Made by a program: the position numbers and the translations under genes. From positions 496,001 through 560,000 of the forward strand of contig CAVUZG010000004.1 of assembly GCA_963745945.1 (NCBI GenBank): DNA of 64,000 nucleotides, in the 5' to 3' direction. Shown here piece by piece: positions 25,301 to 32,516 of this stretch (positions are counted from its first letter, which is position 1; every line of letters starts with the position of its first letter). Under the pieces are notes generated by a model. That model searched no databases. It saw only the letters and a program-made list of their open reading frames with translations, and was not told the DNA's origin. Origin of the DNA: DATFVA01 sp963745945 (GTDB taxonomy: Bacteria > Bacteroidota > Ignavibacteria > Ignavibacteriales > Ignavibacteriaceae).

Positions 25301-27218
25301 TGTTATCAAGACCTTTAGTAATTATTGGTAGATCAATTCCCGTTGTTGCATCTACTCCGTATATAGTGTTACTTAATGGTTCCTCACCTATTCTTACTTT
25401 ATCACTAAGAGTCTGCTGATTTAAGTTTAAAATTGAAAAACCTAATTTTGTTTTATCTGAAAAATCAAACAAACCACGTGCACCTAAAAGTGTTTTTGAA
25501 GCAAGTTGAAACAGATCATTTTTTTCATACGTGATTTTTAAATCTGCTCCCGGCACTAAAGCCGCATCATTCCTGATGGTAAGCTGCCCGATATTGTAAT
25601 CGACAATATAATCCGTTCCTGGGGTAAGTTCTCTGCCGTTAAGTAAAACTCTTACCGAATTTTCAACGATATTAAATCCTAATTGATAAACTGAGGATGC
25701 TTCACCGGAGTATTTACCTGTTAACAACCATTTGTCTTTTATCTTCGTCTGTTGGGCGAATGTTTTTGTAAGGGTATAAACTTCGTTAAATGCAAGAGTG
25801 TCCGGTATTCCATTTGGCAGATTCGAACCGAAAGGATGTAGAGTGGGAAAGACAATTTCACCAGTTTCAGGGAAAATTGTAATGTTACGACGATAGTCGA
25901 ATTTATTATCCGGGTTAGGATTCCCGCTTGCATCCAGCAAATCCAATCCAAAAGCTGTTAATAAACGAACAGTTCCGGTAGGAGTTGCTATATCTGTTAA
26001 AGGATCCTGACCTTCTTTTTCATACTTAACATTAAACTCAAAACCTTCCTGTTTAATGTTCCTTCCGCCAAGAGGATATATGTTTTTAAGCTGAAGTTTC
26101 CATGCCCGCGTATATTCCGGCTGCAGATTTTTCGGTTTTACAAGTTTTAGAACAATGTTCTTAGAAGTATCGGCAACATTAATTGTACTTAGAAACTGCC
26201 CGTAAGTATCACCACTTTGCCGCTGATAAGCAACTGCAATTATATCATTATCCTGTAAACTTGTTTTAAAAGTTATATATCCTGTCTCCGGGTGTAACTC
26301 ATAATCTACACCCTGCTGAAGTAATTCAAACCAGCTAACTTCTACCTGACCGGGAATTCCGGATGTATCACGACTATAAGCCGCATAATTATTTGTGCCC
26401 TGCAAAGTTGGCAGATCAATATATGCATTACCTTTTCTTTGCTTTGTCCTGTCGAAAGTTATTACATTAACTGATTTCCATACTTCAATATTTACAACGT
26501 AATACTGCTGCGGATATGTCGGAGTGGCGCTATTATAATAATTCTTAAATATATTAAGTGATGGGATTTCACTAGCGTAGAGCGTATCAAGAAAATAATG
26601 ATTAGTAGAATAATCATATGCCCGCAGATTAAATTCCTGCGAGGTTGTTCCGCTGTTAACTGATACTTCTTCAGTTTCACCTTTTTTCTGACTTGCCAGT
26701 GTGGTTAAAGATAACGGACCTAATTTAAAATTAGCTTTCAATCCGAAGAGAGCTTCACTTCCACCAACTAAAGGAGATGTTTGCAGAGAAACGTTTCCGG
26801 CTTCAATGCTCTGGATAATTTCATCTTCGTAACCTTCATATTTTATTTTAAGCTGGTTTTCATATTGAAAAGTTCTTTCAGTATTCCAGTCAGCATTAAT
26901 ATGAAGTTTGTCCCCGATTGTTCCTGCAACAGTTATCTGAACCTGCTGTTTAAAATCAGGTTCATTCCGAGTGTTGCCGTATCTTGAAGCTGTAACTCCT
27001 GATGTATTTTCATTACGCCAGGCGCCATGGATATCCACAGCTCCACCGACTTTCAAACTTATTTTGGGTTCACCAAAAATACTAAGTACGCCAACCTTGG
27101 GGAGCGGTATTTCAAAATCGGTAATGTTTTTTATTAATTCTCCCAAGTTCTTTTTTTGAAGATTTGAGTTCATACTGATATCCAAGATCTTCCCAAAGTT
27201 CCCTTCTGTGCAGATCAA
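22266..27218 (-). CDS. sprA: Main barrel part of T9SS translocon SprA/Sov (frameshifted gene)
   Basis: These 1650 residues form the core of SprA. They include FGEPKISLKVGGAVDIHG near the start, NEPDFKQQVQITVAGTIGDK, many repeated beta-strand blocks, SIAYIDDFEGAKRTIPIG, VEFIRFFITNASS, GEIWVNELRVVG and the internal barrel strands. The first 15 or so residues belong to the upstream frame; correct sequence resumes at KKNLGELIKNITDFEIPLP. At the other end the frame is lost at a seven-G run (minus strand). Total gene length is then about 2331 codons, in the range of SprA. Two one-base homopolymer differences of opposite sign cancel overall. Confidence 0.92.
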   Translation of the reverse strand: MICTEGNFGKILDISMNSNLQKKNLGELIKNITDFEIPLPKVGVLSIFGEPKISLKVGGAVDIHGAWRNENTSGVTASRYGNTRNEPDFKQQVQITVAGTIGDKLHINADWNTERTFQYENQLKIKYEGYEDEIIQSIEAGNVSLQTSPLVGGSEALFGLKANFKLGPLSLTTLASQKKGETEEVSVNSGTTSQEFNLRAYDYSTNHYFLDTLYASEIPSLNIFKNYYNSATPTYPQQYYVVNIEVWKSVNVITFDRTKQRKGNAYIDLPTLQGTNNYAAYSRDTSGIPGQVEVSWFELLQQGVDYELHPETGYITFKTSLQDNDIIAVAYQRQSGDTYGQFLSTINVADTSKNIVLKLVKPKNLQPEYTRAWKLQLKNIYPLGGRNIKQEGFEFNVKYEKEGQDPLTDIATPTGTVRLLTAFGLDLLDASGNPNPDNKFDYRRNITIFPETGEIVFPTLHPFGSNLPNGIPDTLAFNEVYTLTKTFAQQTKIKDKWLLTGKYSGEASSVYQLGFNIVENSVRVLLNGRELTPGTDYIVDYNIGQLTIRNDAALVPGADLKITYEKNDLFQLASKTLLGARGLFDFSDKTKLGFSILNLNQQTLSDKVRIGEEPLSNTIYGVDATTGIDLPIITKGLDNIISTREMSSLTLSGEYAYINPDPNTKKSTISSDQGQSIAYIDDFEGAKRTIPIGVSYTAWKDLSPPDSLPGLAGLTYRQKMDYKAKSIWFTVTPSDVNVKEIWPNKSVATEDQQVTVMDYVFLPDTPGSFNYYPQLGDRQKNWGGIMKLLSSTANNLVEENIEFVEFWAKIDDAPQGAKIFLDLGRISEDVIPNDTLNTEDREPQNDLIDQGEDVGLDGLTDAQERAKYGSTKADPSGDDFAFDNSGSDKYQDYFNINGTEGNAVLTDIGRFPDTEDLNKNGNLDKANSYFRYEIPLDTNRATNPFIAGGGDNGGKDKKGWYLYRVPLKDFQKEIGNPSLTDVEFIRFFITNASSLVHLRLTEFNLTGSQWQKVVPQDSTMSISVINIEDNPNYTSPPGVFQERDRTRPDQQVYRNEQSLNLIIKNLPDGQAREAVKYLYRPLDVFNYKQMKMFIHGDEYTGLGSVSDTSGGTYSSEVYFRFGGDTNNFYEYRQPVVAGWNEISINFSELTAIKQARNDSSITRLVEKPVPGRSGHLYGVKGNPTLTSVKFLLVGIYNPSHSVPPGFKQGSVSGEIWVNELRVVGADDSPGWAYNFSSSIKLADLMTVNVNLSQTNPYFHKLSDRFGSRVESRNWGVSADVNILKLLPVNLPESSLRLNYSHTESVGKPLYLPGTDIKVDEAAKQIAAIRSDTTVTTTKTPEQIISESQTVSTSDTWSASNIKIKVPTSLWYIRDTFNSLSFGFNYNKTFSRNPTTLANNGWVWNASMSYAINLSPTYYFYPEEIPVLGSAIALFSDYKDVKVYYTPQNFALNLTARRQRNTNVTRQQAGSTSQQIVSRDFGTTRGFNYNWKLTEGGLINLATSYNVNITSSLAYLETTDNGFQRPEKEIWKDILSGVFFGKDYRYAQTFDIKTNPKLPSVWDINRFFQLNAGYTSSYNWNFDFRQDTLGRSGGFSSRLTTGLTLRLKALTDPLFAEKPETKVNQTQNPRGNRGGEILKVAEKELKAEMSK

Positions 27219-27876
27219 GTTTGGCTTCTATATAATCCTCAATTGGAACCCTGAGTAATTCCTTAGTCTCCTGCCCGGCAATCTTTTCCTCTATCACCAC
27301 ATATTTCCCGGTTGAATCGATCCGGACTGTTCGTTTCCTGTCAGTTGGTTGTGCAAAAAAGGGAGATTTCCTGGGACGCTGTAAAGTTAAATATGGCAGG
27401 TCTGTTCTCTGGTAATGGAAATATTTTAATCTGGCTGTGGAGTCCAAAGCCATTGAATCTACTTTGACAGTGTCTGCCGCAATACCTGTTTTCCCGACTT
27501 TTAAAGAATCAATATTAAGGGAATCTTCTTTTACTGTTGAATCAGGGGGAAATAATCCGGTTACTGCAGAAAATATCTCAGACTGAGTAGTATTAAGAGA
27601 AGCGTAATTTTCTTTTTTTGCCTGTAATGAATGAAGTTCTGAAACATCAAAAACCTTCATCGAATCCAGTTTTTGTCCGGTATTTGAATACACAGAGGAA
27701 TCAAGTGTTTTTTCATCATTAATATTGGAAATATTATTTTCGGCAGAAGAACTGATTGGAGGCAGAGATGCCTGTTTATGGTAATAATCGAAGAGAGAAT
27801 TTATCCAGATAGTATTATCAATTTTAGCCTTTTCAGGTGAAAAGCCAAGATTTACTAAACTGAAGAAGATCACCAC
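27112..27876 (-). CDS. sprA: N-terminal part of T9SS translocon SprA (frameshifted gene)
   Basis: This segment is the SprA N-terminus: a low-complexity Ser/Asp-rich stretch (residues 45-145), then YLTLQRPRKSPFFAQPTDRK and the conserved IDSTGKYVVIEEKIAGQE block, ending at ELWEDLGYQYELKSSKK. Frame is lost at a seven-A run (27151-27157 on the plus strand as T). The start shown is GTG at 27876, but 19 open codons upstream from an ATT at 27933 (KNKIPNLIREILGITAVSVV) would complete a better signal peptide, so the true start is uncertain. 216 bp of AT-rich sequence without a visible gene separates it from the DUF985 gene. Confidence 0.85.
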   Translation of the reverse strand: MVIFFSLVNLGFSPEKAKIDNTIWINSLFDYYHKQASLPPISSSAENNISNINDEKTLDSSVYSNTGQKLDSMKVFDVSELHSLQAKKENYASLNTTQSEIFSAVTGLFPPDSTVKEDSLNIDSLKVGKTGIAADTVKVDSMALDSTARLKYFHYQRTDLPYLTLQRPRKSPFFAQPTDRKRTVRIDSTGKYVVIEEKIAGQETKELLRVPIEDYIEAKLDLHRRELWEDLGYQYELKSSKKELGRINKKHYRF

Positions 27877-28151
27877 AGAAACTGCAGTGATACCAAGAAT
27901 CTCCCGAATCAGATTTGGAATCTTATTTTTAATTTGGAACCCGAAAGAAATAATTCAAAAAAAACAGTAGAAAAATTCTCTATATAAATCCTCCGGATTA
28001 ATTATTTAATTTTGAGCGAAAAAGTTATATAATTTAGGTTTGAAGTTCAATATTGAATGCATTGCAAAGCATTAAAATTTTATTGTTTTAATCTATAATA
28101 TTAGAACATCTCTGTTAAGGTAATTTTTTTTCGCTGTTTTTACGGGTATTT

Positions 28152-28409
28152 CTATGCTTTTGCTTTTGTGAATCTTTTAATTATTTCAGAATGTCCGGGA
28201 AACTGCTTTAATAGTTCTGATCTTGAACCTAATTGAAAATCGTCAAAATCAAAACCAGGAGAAACAGTACATCCGATAAGACAAAAAGATTTCCTATCTA
28301 TTAGTTCAGCAGCAAACCATTGATTATTTCTGATAACCACTTGTAAAGTTTCCCTGTTATCAAAATTTTTTCCGAGTCTTAAATTCGGAAAGATTCCCCG
28401 AATTATCAA
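28152..28409 (-). CDS. C-terminal part of frameshifted DUF985 cupin (gene 28152-28668)
   Basis: The segment has LRLGKNFDNRETLQVVIRNN then QWFAAELIDRKSFCLIGCTV and SPGFDFDDFQLGSRSEL, matching the second half of DUF985 (cupin_5) proteins ('lG.d...ge.pq.vvp.g.Wqaa......lvgctVaPGFdf.dFel'). Its first residues are out-of-frame sequence of the upstream half. Dropping one T of TTT near 28385 joins the two as NLSELRLGKNF, giving 171 residues, the normal family size. Confidence 0.8.
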   Translation of the reverse strand: MIIRGIFPNLRLGKNFDNRETLQVVIRNNQWFAAELIDRKSFCLIGCTVSPGFDFDDFQLGSRSELLKQFPGHSEIIKRFTKAKA

Positions 28410-28668
28410 TCACTAAAATTTTCACCCCATTTCCGTCGTAAAAATGCCAGATCTCATCAGACTTTAACTTATGAAAATTAGATACCTGCTTTCCCTCAAG
28501 CAGAAAATAAATTGAAGTTGATACAGACCTTTGTTTTACAAATCTGTCCGGTAAACCTTCCGGTAAAATTATTTCTGCTGAACGATAAATTTCTCTGAAG
28601 TATCCACCTTCAGGGTGCGGTTGAAGCTGTAAATTTGTAATATATTTTTCCGCTTCAGGATGCATCAT
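28360..28668 (-). CDS. N-terminal part of frameshifted DUF985 cupin-fold protein
   Basis: The signature QPHPEGGYFREIYRS near residue 17 is diagnostic of DUF985, and TSIYFLLEGKQVSNFHKLKSDEIWHFYDG supplies the first cupin strands. It is a small RmlC-like protein; some relatives are annotated as sugar isomerases or epimerase-like, but no activity is firmly known. The start ATG overlaps the corrected stop of the upstream propeller gene (ATGATG, read TGA in the other frame), suggesting coupling. Frame is lost near 28385 as described for the other half. Confidence 0.82.
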   Translation of the reverse strand: MMHPEAEKYITNLQLQPHPEGGYFREIYRSAEIILPEGLPDRFVKQRSVSTSIYFLLEGKQVSNFHKLKSDEIWHFYDGNGVKILVIDNSGNLSEFKTRKKF

Positions 28669-28888
28669 TTCATCAGTATCATTTTTTTAAGTTTCTATGA
28701 ATGATCCGGAAGTTATTTTATAAAAATAAATTCCGCTACTTAATCCTTTTGCCATTAAAGTTAACTGTATAACTACCTGCAGGTTTTTTATCATTTACTA
28801 ATGTTCGTACTTCGTTGCCAAGAATATCATAAACTTTTATTGTTACAAAAAGATTTCTCACGCCTGTTCCAGTTGAATGCATTAGAGA
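28665..28888 (-). pseudogene. T9SS sorting domain of the propeller protein, separated by stop and shifts
   Basis: After the TAA at 28889-28891 the same frame continues as NLFVTIKVYDILGNEVRTLV, then NDKKPAGSYTVNFNGK. Dropping one A near 28740 gives GLSSGIYFYKITSGSFIET, and dropping one T near 28684 gives KKMILMK then TGA at 28665. This is a complete type A T9SS C-terminal domain. Three single-base differences in 220 bp is the densest cluster in the window. Confidence 0.75.
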
Positions 28889-30124
28889 TTAGTATTCTAT
28901 TGTAGTTATTGGATTAAATGGATTCGGGTAATTCTGTTCAAGCGTGAACTCTGATATTGAGTTTACATTTACTTCAATTTCATTACTATACTTGTAGCTT
29001 CCGTCAAAATCAATTTGTTTTAATCTGTATTTGTAAACTCCGGGATTAACATTTATCTCTGTAAAGCTGTATGAATGTTTTAAAGTTGTAGTACCATTTC
29101 CATCAACATATCCAATACTTTTCCAATCAGATTTCTGATCTCTGTCTTCTGACCTCTGAATCTCAAAACATTTGTTATTTGTTTCAGTTGAAGTTGACCA
29201 GTTAAGATGAATAGTATTTCCTGCACTTTCACCGGAAAATGATTCGAGTTCTACAGGAGTAATTAAACCTCCTGCTTTATAAACTGCAATGCCGCTGTCT
29301 GAAGTTGCAATCCATAAATTCCCCTTTTTATCAAACTCGAGGTTTAATATTCTAAAAGCATCGGGTAATGGCGAATTCTCTGATGTTATTTCAGTCCAAT
29401 TAATTCCGTCATATTTAAGAATTTTAAGAGTATCCTGAAGCAAATTTTCAGTCCCAACCCACAGATTTTTTTGATCATCAACAGCGAGAGAAATAGCAGG
29501 ATAATTAAAATAAGTAAAGTCCTGTCCGTCAAATTTTACCAGTCCTCCCCATCCTGCCATGCCGCCTGCAATCCAGATATTTCCTTTAAAATCAGACTTA
29601 ACCTGGGTTACATATTGTCCCAACCCTGTTTGGTTCCATTCCATAGTATCGTGCGTTATTGTATTCACTCTTGTCAATTTAAACTCACTCGCCGTCCATA
29701 TATTACCGGATGAATCAATTCCTGCCAGGTCACCACTGGTTTGATAGCCAAAGTTACCCGGAAGTTGAAACCAGTTATTGTTGCCGTCAAATTCTACTAA
29801 ATAAATCTGTGGAGTAATATCTTTCATTCCATCCATAATCCATATATTGTTGTTCAGGTCTACGGCAATACCACTTATTAAATCATACGGAAGAGGTGAA
29901 TTTTGTGTATTATATGTAGTAAATGAATTTCCATCATATTTTATTAAACCTGATGATTGAAAACCGTTTGCCATCCATACATTACCACTCTGATCTGTCT
30001 GAATAATATCTATGTTTGCCGGAAGGTTCGGAATTTCTGTCCAGTTTGAAAAATCCGTAAAATCATCGCCGCTTATTTTGAAATACTCCATCCTGAGTTG
30101 CAATCCACTTGTTGTTAATAGCAT
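28889..30124 (-). CDS. Main part of secreted beta-propeller protein with T9SS sorting domain (gene 28665-30296)
   Basis: These residues contain repeated 'W.as..Gl.kydg..w..y...nSplp...i..i..D..gn.WigT' blades (for example DQSGNVWMANGFQSSGLIKY, DLNNNIWIMDG, DSSGNIWTASEFKLTRV, DFKGNIWIAGG, DKKGNLWIATSDSGIAVY), as in two-component-regulator-propeller cargo proteins. A fibronectin-like segment (VELESFSGESAGNTIHLNWS...) and EQNYPNPFNPITTIEY follow. It is probably a cell-surface or released protein of unknown ligand. The first 13 or so residues are out of frame; true sequence resumes at ISGDDFTDFSNW. The C-terminal module is strikingly similar to that of the next gene upstream. Confidence 0.82.
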   Translation of the reverse strand: MLLTTSGLQLRMEYFKISGDDFTDFSNWTEIPNLPANIDIIQTDQSGNVWMANGFQSSGLIKYDGNSFTTYNTQNSPLPYDLISGIAVDLNNNIWIMDGMKDITPQIYLVEFDGNNNWFQLPGNFGYQTSGDLAGIDSSGNIWTASEFKLTRVNTITHDTMEWNQTGLGQYVTQVKSDFKGNIWIAGGMAGWGGLVKFDGQDFTYFNYPAISLAVDDQKNLWVGTENLLQDTLKILKYDGINWTEITSENSPLPDAFRILNLEFDKKGNLWIATSDSGIAVYKAGGLITPVELESFSGESAGNTIHLNWSTSTETNNKCFEIQRSEDRDQKSDWKSIGYVDGNGTTTLKHSYSFTEINVNPGVYKYRLKQIDFDGSYKYSNEIEVNVNSISEFTLEQNYPNPFNPITTIEY

Positions 30125-30296
30125 CTACAAAAATATCATAAATAACATTGCTTGTGAGTGGAGAGTTGGAGTTATTAAATATTTTCCATTCAGGTTGAAC
30201 TTGGGAGTACGTTTGAATATTACAAACAGAGAAAATAAGAATTACCAATGATATAGAAATAATCTTGAATTGGATATTATTTTTAGGGTATAACAT
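30063..30296 (-). CDS. N-terminal part of the frameshifted propeller protein
   Basis: An excellent AAGGAGGTG site precedes the ATG. Residues 1-31 are a signal peptide (ISISLVILIFSVCNIQTYSQ), then WKIFNNSNSPLTSNVIYDIF and NKWIATQDGVF form the first propeller blade. Dropping one T of the TTT near 30084 continues as GVFKISGDDFTDF in the downstream frame. The whole corrected protein is about 542 residues. It is transcribed in the same direction as the deiminase gene, 89 bp after it. Confidence 0.8.
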   Translation of the reverse strand: MLYPKNNIQFKIISISLVILIFSVCNIQTYSQVQPEWKIFNNSNSPLTSNVIYDIFVDAINNKWIATQDGVFQNKRR

Positions 30297-30384
30297 AACC
30301 CACCTCCTTAAAGAATATTGTGCAGAGTTAGTATTAAAAATACAAACTCAGCTTAGGGTTCAGATTAAAATAATAATGTTCTCT

Positions 30385-31239
30385 TTATTTTAGCAATACC
30401 AGTTTCTTAACCGCCGAATAACTTCCTGAAGTCAATCTATAAAAATAAATTCCGCTTGGTAATATGTTTCCATTGAATTTAACCTCATACTTCCCTGCCG
30501 GTTTTTCATCGTTAACTAATGTGCTTACTTCGTTACCGAGAATGTCATATACTTTTAATGTTACAAAAAGATTTCTCTCCGGCTGCTGCCGGTTCGAAAT
30601 GACATCAGGGATTGAGTATTCTATTGTTGTCACAGGGTTGAAGGGATTGGGATAATTCTGCGAAAGTGAAAACTCCAACGGGATATTGTTTACTTCAACA
30701 TCCACAATAGCTGAGTACTCAAATGAACCGTCAAAATCAATTTGCTTTAATCGATATGAGTATAAACCGGTTTCAACTTTATTATCTATAAAGTTATATA
30801 AATGGGATTCGGTTGTAGTACCATTTCCCTCTACATATCCAATAATTTTCCATTCTGATCCGCCGACGGCGGACTGATCTCTGTTTTCCGACCTCTGAAT
30901 CTCAAAACCTTTGTTATTTGTTTCCGTCCCAGTTTTCCACCTGAGCAATATTCTATCCTCTCCTTTTTCTGCAATAAATGAAAGAAGCTCAACAGGAACA
31001 GATTCATCAACTTTAAAATGATAAAACCCTGCCGGTGCTGTTAATGGTTTTGATACTTCCCTGCCATCGTTTGAGCTAGCATTTAAATAGTAAAATATTT
31101 CCGTCCCGCCCGGAACTTCGGGAATGAATGCAACAAATGAATCCGGTGAAACTTCATTCAGCTGAATTATCGAGTAGCCTGCTGCTGTATCTGTAGTCCA
31201 GTAGACTTCTGCATCTGAAATTCCCGCTGCACTTTTTAT
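30385..31239 (-). CDS. Ig-like and T9SS sorting C-terminal half of the deiminase-like protein (gene 30385-32435)
   Basis: The frame is open for 285 codons from 31239; the first ATG-type start is at 30948, so it has no start of its own. It begins AAGISDAEVYWTTDTAAGYS and FYYLNASSNDGREVSKPLTA (an Ig-like domain), then VPVELLSFIAEKGEDRILLR, a fibronectin-like segment with TETNNKGFEIQRSENRDQ, and finishes with SQNYPNPFNPVTTIEYSIP, DILGNEVSTLVNDEKPAGKY and SGIYFYRLTSGSYSAVKKLV, a full type A T9SS sorting domain. One missing base at 31237-31239 separates it from the catalytic half (EIDATIKSAAG). Confidence 0.85.
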   Translation of the reverse strand: MKSAAGISDAEVYWTTDTAAGYSIIQLNEVSPDSFVAFIPEVPGGTEIFYYLNASSNDGREVSKPLTAPAGFYHFKVDESVPVELLSFIAEKGEDRILLRWKTGTETNNKGFEIQRSENRDQSAVGGSEWKIIGYVEGNGTTTESHLYNFIDNKVETGLYSYRLKQIDFDGSFEYSAIVDVEVNNIPLEFSLSQNYPNPFNPVTTIEYSIPDVISNRQQPERNLFVTLKVYDILGNEVSTLVNDEKPAGKYEVKFNGNILPSGIYFYRLTSGSYSAVKKLVLLK

Positions 31240-32435
31240 GTCGCATCTATTTCATAAGGACCTGCAACATTTACTATCCCATCAATTTTGGGATGAGAAA
31301 TCCAAACGGGATTGAATACACCAACTTCCTTTGTTATACAATGAATCGCACCTAATGCTGGAATAATAGTGTTGGAATTTATACCGACTATGTTGTAGCC
31401 GGGCATTGCTTCTCTGTAAATTCTAAATGCTGTGGTATCGTACTGGTAATCATAAGTCGGAATGATTACAGTTTTATTTATTATAACCGAATTCGTATAA
31501 GTTCTGTAATCCCCTCCCTGGTCAGGATAATGTCCCGATGCATCAGGCGGCATAGGAATTCGTACAACTTTAAAATCTCTGCCGTAACAATCTTTAAAAT
31601 TATTCAATATATACTGAAGGTTTGCTTCTATCTGAGGACCATCTGCAACTTCCGGAGGATATTGCCCAACTAAAAGCGTTTCTTCATCAAGCAGTTTAAT
31701 ATGCATATCGATATGATGAATTCCGTCATACGGCAAAGTATTCATTTTTATATATCTGTTCAGCCCCATATACAAATTCATTATTGTATCAATTTCAGCT
31801 TCGGTTTTGGATGAATTTTCGTTTAAAATAAGTTTGCTTGAAAATCCTGTTCCGTGTCCGTCAGTCATAAAATTTCCGCCTGTTGCAACTAAATCATAAG
31901 GCGAAGAAGTAGTCTGATAAATAGGGACATTTAAATAATTTGCAAAGAAAACAGGCACTACATCATCCTGCGGTCTTGGTCTGTTGTAAATCCAGTCAAT
32001 AATTTTCAAACTATCCACATCATCTTTGTAAACAGTCCATGGTCCATAATCCCTGCACCATACAGAGTTAAAGCTTGTTAACAGAAATTTCAGATTTACC
32101 AACGGAACGCCGCCGGAAGTAAGATAACTTTTCACTGAATTCGAATCGCTGCAGACGATATAGACTAATCCTTCTTCCTGTGCATAATCTACAATTTGTC
32201 TAAGTATTGAAGAATACGATGTCCAGGTTATCATAATGCCCTGTAGTTCTTCCCACTCAGCCATAGTTCTAACAGGACCTGCAGGCGGATTAGTAAACAT
32301 AGGATTGACCGGCGGAATATAATTATTCCAGATCTTTTGTTCTTCCGGAGTCATTTTGTGGGGAAGATCCTGAGAGTAAGAAATGAAGTAATTTCCTGTA
32401 ATGGAGAAAGCGAGTAAAAAAAATAATTTTTTCAA
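31236..32435 (-). CDS. Secreted peptidylarginine-deiminase/agmatine-deiminase family catalytic domain
   Basis: A signal peptide (MKKLFFLLAFSITGNYFISYSQ) precedes a PF04371-type guanidine-modifying domain: NSVWCRDYGPWTV (D129), LVATGGNFMTDGHG, the catalytic HHIDMH (H241, D243), YRTYTNSVIIN (N315), and the nucleophile in GAIHCITKEVG (C366). These are the expected Asp-His-Asp-Cys catalytic residues. Porphyromonas gingivalis PPAD has the same plan: signal, catalytic domain, Ig-like domain, T9SS tail. Cytosolic agmatine deiminases have neither signal nor tail, so a secreted peptidylarginine- or free arginine-deiminating enzyme is likelier. The frame ends at 31236 where one base seems missing. It diverges from an M28 peptidase gene. 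Confidence 0.85.
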   Translation of the reverse strand: MKKLFFLLAFSITGNYFISYSQDLPHKMTPEEQKIWNNYIPPVNPMFTNPPAGPVRTMAEWEELQGIMITWTSYSSILRQIVDYAQEEGLVYIVCSDSNSVKSYLTSGGVPLVNLKFLLTSFNSVWCRDYGPWTVYKDDVDSLKIIDWIYNRPRPQDDVVPVFFANYLNVPIYQTTSSPYDLVATGGNFMTDGHGTGFSSKLILNENSSKTEAEIDTIMNLYMGLNRYIKMNTLPYDGIHHIDMHIKLLDEETLLVGQYPPEVADGPQIEANLQYILNNFKDCYGRDFKVVRIPMPPDASGHYPDQGGDYRTYTNSVIINKTVIIPTYDYQYDTTAFRIYREAMPGYNIVGINSNTIIPALGAIHCITKEVGVFNPVWISHPKIDGIVNVAGPYEIDAT

Positions 32436-32516
32436 TTTAAATCCCCGGTAATAATGATGAATTTAAACTAATAATATTTTTATAAACTTTGTGAATTATT
32501 ATTTAAATTATTCCTG

